Shown here: piece after piece, positions 63,271-64,000 of the stretch
Layout: each line of letters opens with the position of its first letter
How positions within the stretch are numbered: the first letter of the stretch is position 1
NCBI RefSeq assembly: GCF_004358025.1
Contig: NZ_SMTL01000001.1
Coordinates: 372,001-436,000, forward strand
Source of the DNA: Rhizobium deserti
GTDB lineage: Bacteria > Pseudomonadota > Alphaproteobacteria > Rhizobiales > Rhizobiaceae
Direction of reading: 5' to 3'
Length of the DNA: 64,000 bases
Notes under the pieces: model-generated
Seen by the model: only the letters and a program-made list of their open reading frames with translations
Told to the model about the DNA's origin: nothing
Databases searched by the model: none
Program-made: the position numbers and the translations under genes

Positions 63271-64000
63271 TCAACCGTGGCTGACGGCTGCGCCCTTGAC
63301 CCTGCCGGAAAGGACACCAAAGCCGTCGATGATCGCTTCCTGATTTTCCATCCTCGAAATTTCGTTCTGCACTTCCAGCAATGCGCGCAGCAAAAGATCA
63401 GCGCGCTCCGCCTCGTCCTCCGTCATTTCGGCAAGCTCGCGCTCCAGCTCGACCTTCTGCCACAGCAGTTCCTTGTTGCGTGAATGCAGCGCGCGGGTCT
63501 GACGATATGCCTGCAGCGCATCCTGCGGATCCGCATCCTCCGTGGCGGTCCATAGCCGAGCATTACGGATCTGCTGGTTCATTGCCCGCAGCAGGTCTGC
63601 GAAGCCGTTTTCTTCCAGCTGCTCGCGCAGGTGTTTTGCCGAAAAATCAGGGCTGGCGCGTCCGGCAATCGTCAGCACGCAGGACCAGAGGCGCTGCAGG
63701 TCGCGGCTTTCGAATTCCACGGAAGCGATCTCGTCATATTCATCTAGAAGGAGCTGCGGATGATTGACAATGGTCATGGCCAGCACGCTTTCCCGCAGTG
63801 CCGGCAGATCGCGATGACCACGCACGAGACCGGAACGGGTAAGCCTGTCCGACACCCCTGCGGCCCGTCCGGCAGCGCGCGGTCCCATCGGCGCCCCGCC
63901 CTGCCCCGGCCTGCCGCCACCGCGCTGAAAATTCTGGCGCCTGTCATTCGACACGCGCGAGGCCGGCTGGAAGAAGCCATTCAATCGCTCGCGAACCGCC
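63271..64000 (-). CDS. dnaG: DNA primase DnaG, C-terminal part (5' end outside window)
   Basis: About 242 C-terminal residues are visible and the frame is open to the window edge. The part contains a basic, Arg/Gly-rich linker (SNDRRQNFQRGGGRPGQGG) and the C-terminal helicase-interacting domain with LPALRESVLAMTIVNHPQLLLDEYDEIASVEFESRDLQRLW and long helices (LHSRNKELLWQKVELERELAEMTEDEAERADLLLRALLEVQNEISR). Primase makes RNA primers for replication. The pairing with rpoD directly downstream confirms the identity. Confidence 0.9.
   Translation of the reverse strand, partial: AVRERLNGFFQPASRVSNDRRQNFQRGGGRPGQGGAPMGPRAAGRAAGVSDRLTRSGLVRGHRDLPALRESVLAMTIVNHPQLLLDEYDEIASVEFESRDLQRLWSCVLTIAGRASPDFSAKHLREQLEENGFADLLRAMNQQIRNARLWTATEDADPQDALQAYRQTRALHSRNKELLWQKVELERELAEMTEDEAERADLLLRALLEVQNEISRMENQEAIIDGFGVLSGRVKGAAVSHG

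Overview
The window reads as chromosomal DNA of an alphaproteobacterium of the Rhizobiaceae (Rhizobium/Agrobacterium/Sinorhizobium type). The pointers are a FixL whose heme and phosphorylation histidines fall within one residue of the Sinorhizobium enzyme, an frcBCAK/frcR fructose locus, an Agrobacterium-type galacturonate oxidation pathway (udh, gli, gci, kdgD), a dnaG-rpoD pair with a 685-residue RpoD, rhizobial flagellin, and DUF982, DUF1236 and DUF930 proteins. Base composition is GC-rich and even, apart from an AT-rich stretch before the flagellin gene. I saw no insertion sequences, phage genes or CRISPR arrays.

Layout. 1-0.66 kb: 3' end of an AGE-family sugar epimerase. 0.76-6.0 kb: a PAS-rich hybrid histidine kinase and a GAF-PAS-GGDEF-EAL protein. 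6.2-9.5 kb: a complete oxygen circuit, fixL-fixJ-(fixT-like)-fixK. 9.5-11.3 kb: cutC and a ROK sugar kinase. 11.3-12.1 kb: no recognisable gene. 12.1-17.1 kb: an orphan peptide-type binding protein, a ring-cleavage dioxygenase/esterase fusion, an M20 peptidase and a DUF922 protein. 17.4-24.1 kb: GntR regulator, kdgD, gci, gli and a TRAP transporter for galacturonate/galactarate; udh lies apart at 54.3 kb. 24.2-31.1 kb: pepT, an EcfG-like sigma factor, a Crp/Fnr protein, a lone receiver, and a bacteriophytochrome operon. 31.3-37.2 kb: frcBCAK with a dehydrogenase, and the divergent regulator frcR. 37.2-44.2 kb: PAP2 phosphatase, DUF1206, a NarL-type two-component pair, small secreted or membrane proteins, peroxiredoxin and a cyclodeaminase-like protein. 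44.3-54.2 kb: a hydroxamate-siderophore locus (fhuB, fhuD, TonB receptor, AraC regulator, ABC half-transporter, fhuC, siderophore-interacting protein). 54.3-64 kb: udh, yjbQ, small secreted proteins, tRNA-Ile(CAT), an orphan flagellin, DUF982, a TonB-like DUF930 protein, rpoD and the end of dnaG.

How the parts connect. The most interesting signals are regulatory. (i) A four-cysteine, FixT-like receiver sits between fixJ and fixK, with a FixK-box-like site ahead of it and a FixJ-box-like sequence ahead of fixK. (ii) A perfect FixK/FNR box (TTGAT-N4-ATCAA) lies upstream of the orphan flagellin. (iii) Four sites with the general-stress sigma pattern (GGAAC-N18/19-TT) cluster between 38.8 and 44.2 kb. 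One drives an unannotated 30-residue membrane peptide that has its own ribosome binding site and terminator. (iv) RirA-type TGA-N9-TCA operators lie ahead of the siderophore receptor and fhuC. (v) An inverted repeat lies between overlapping divergent promoters of frcB and frcR. All regulatory assignments are sequence inferences.
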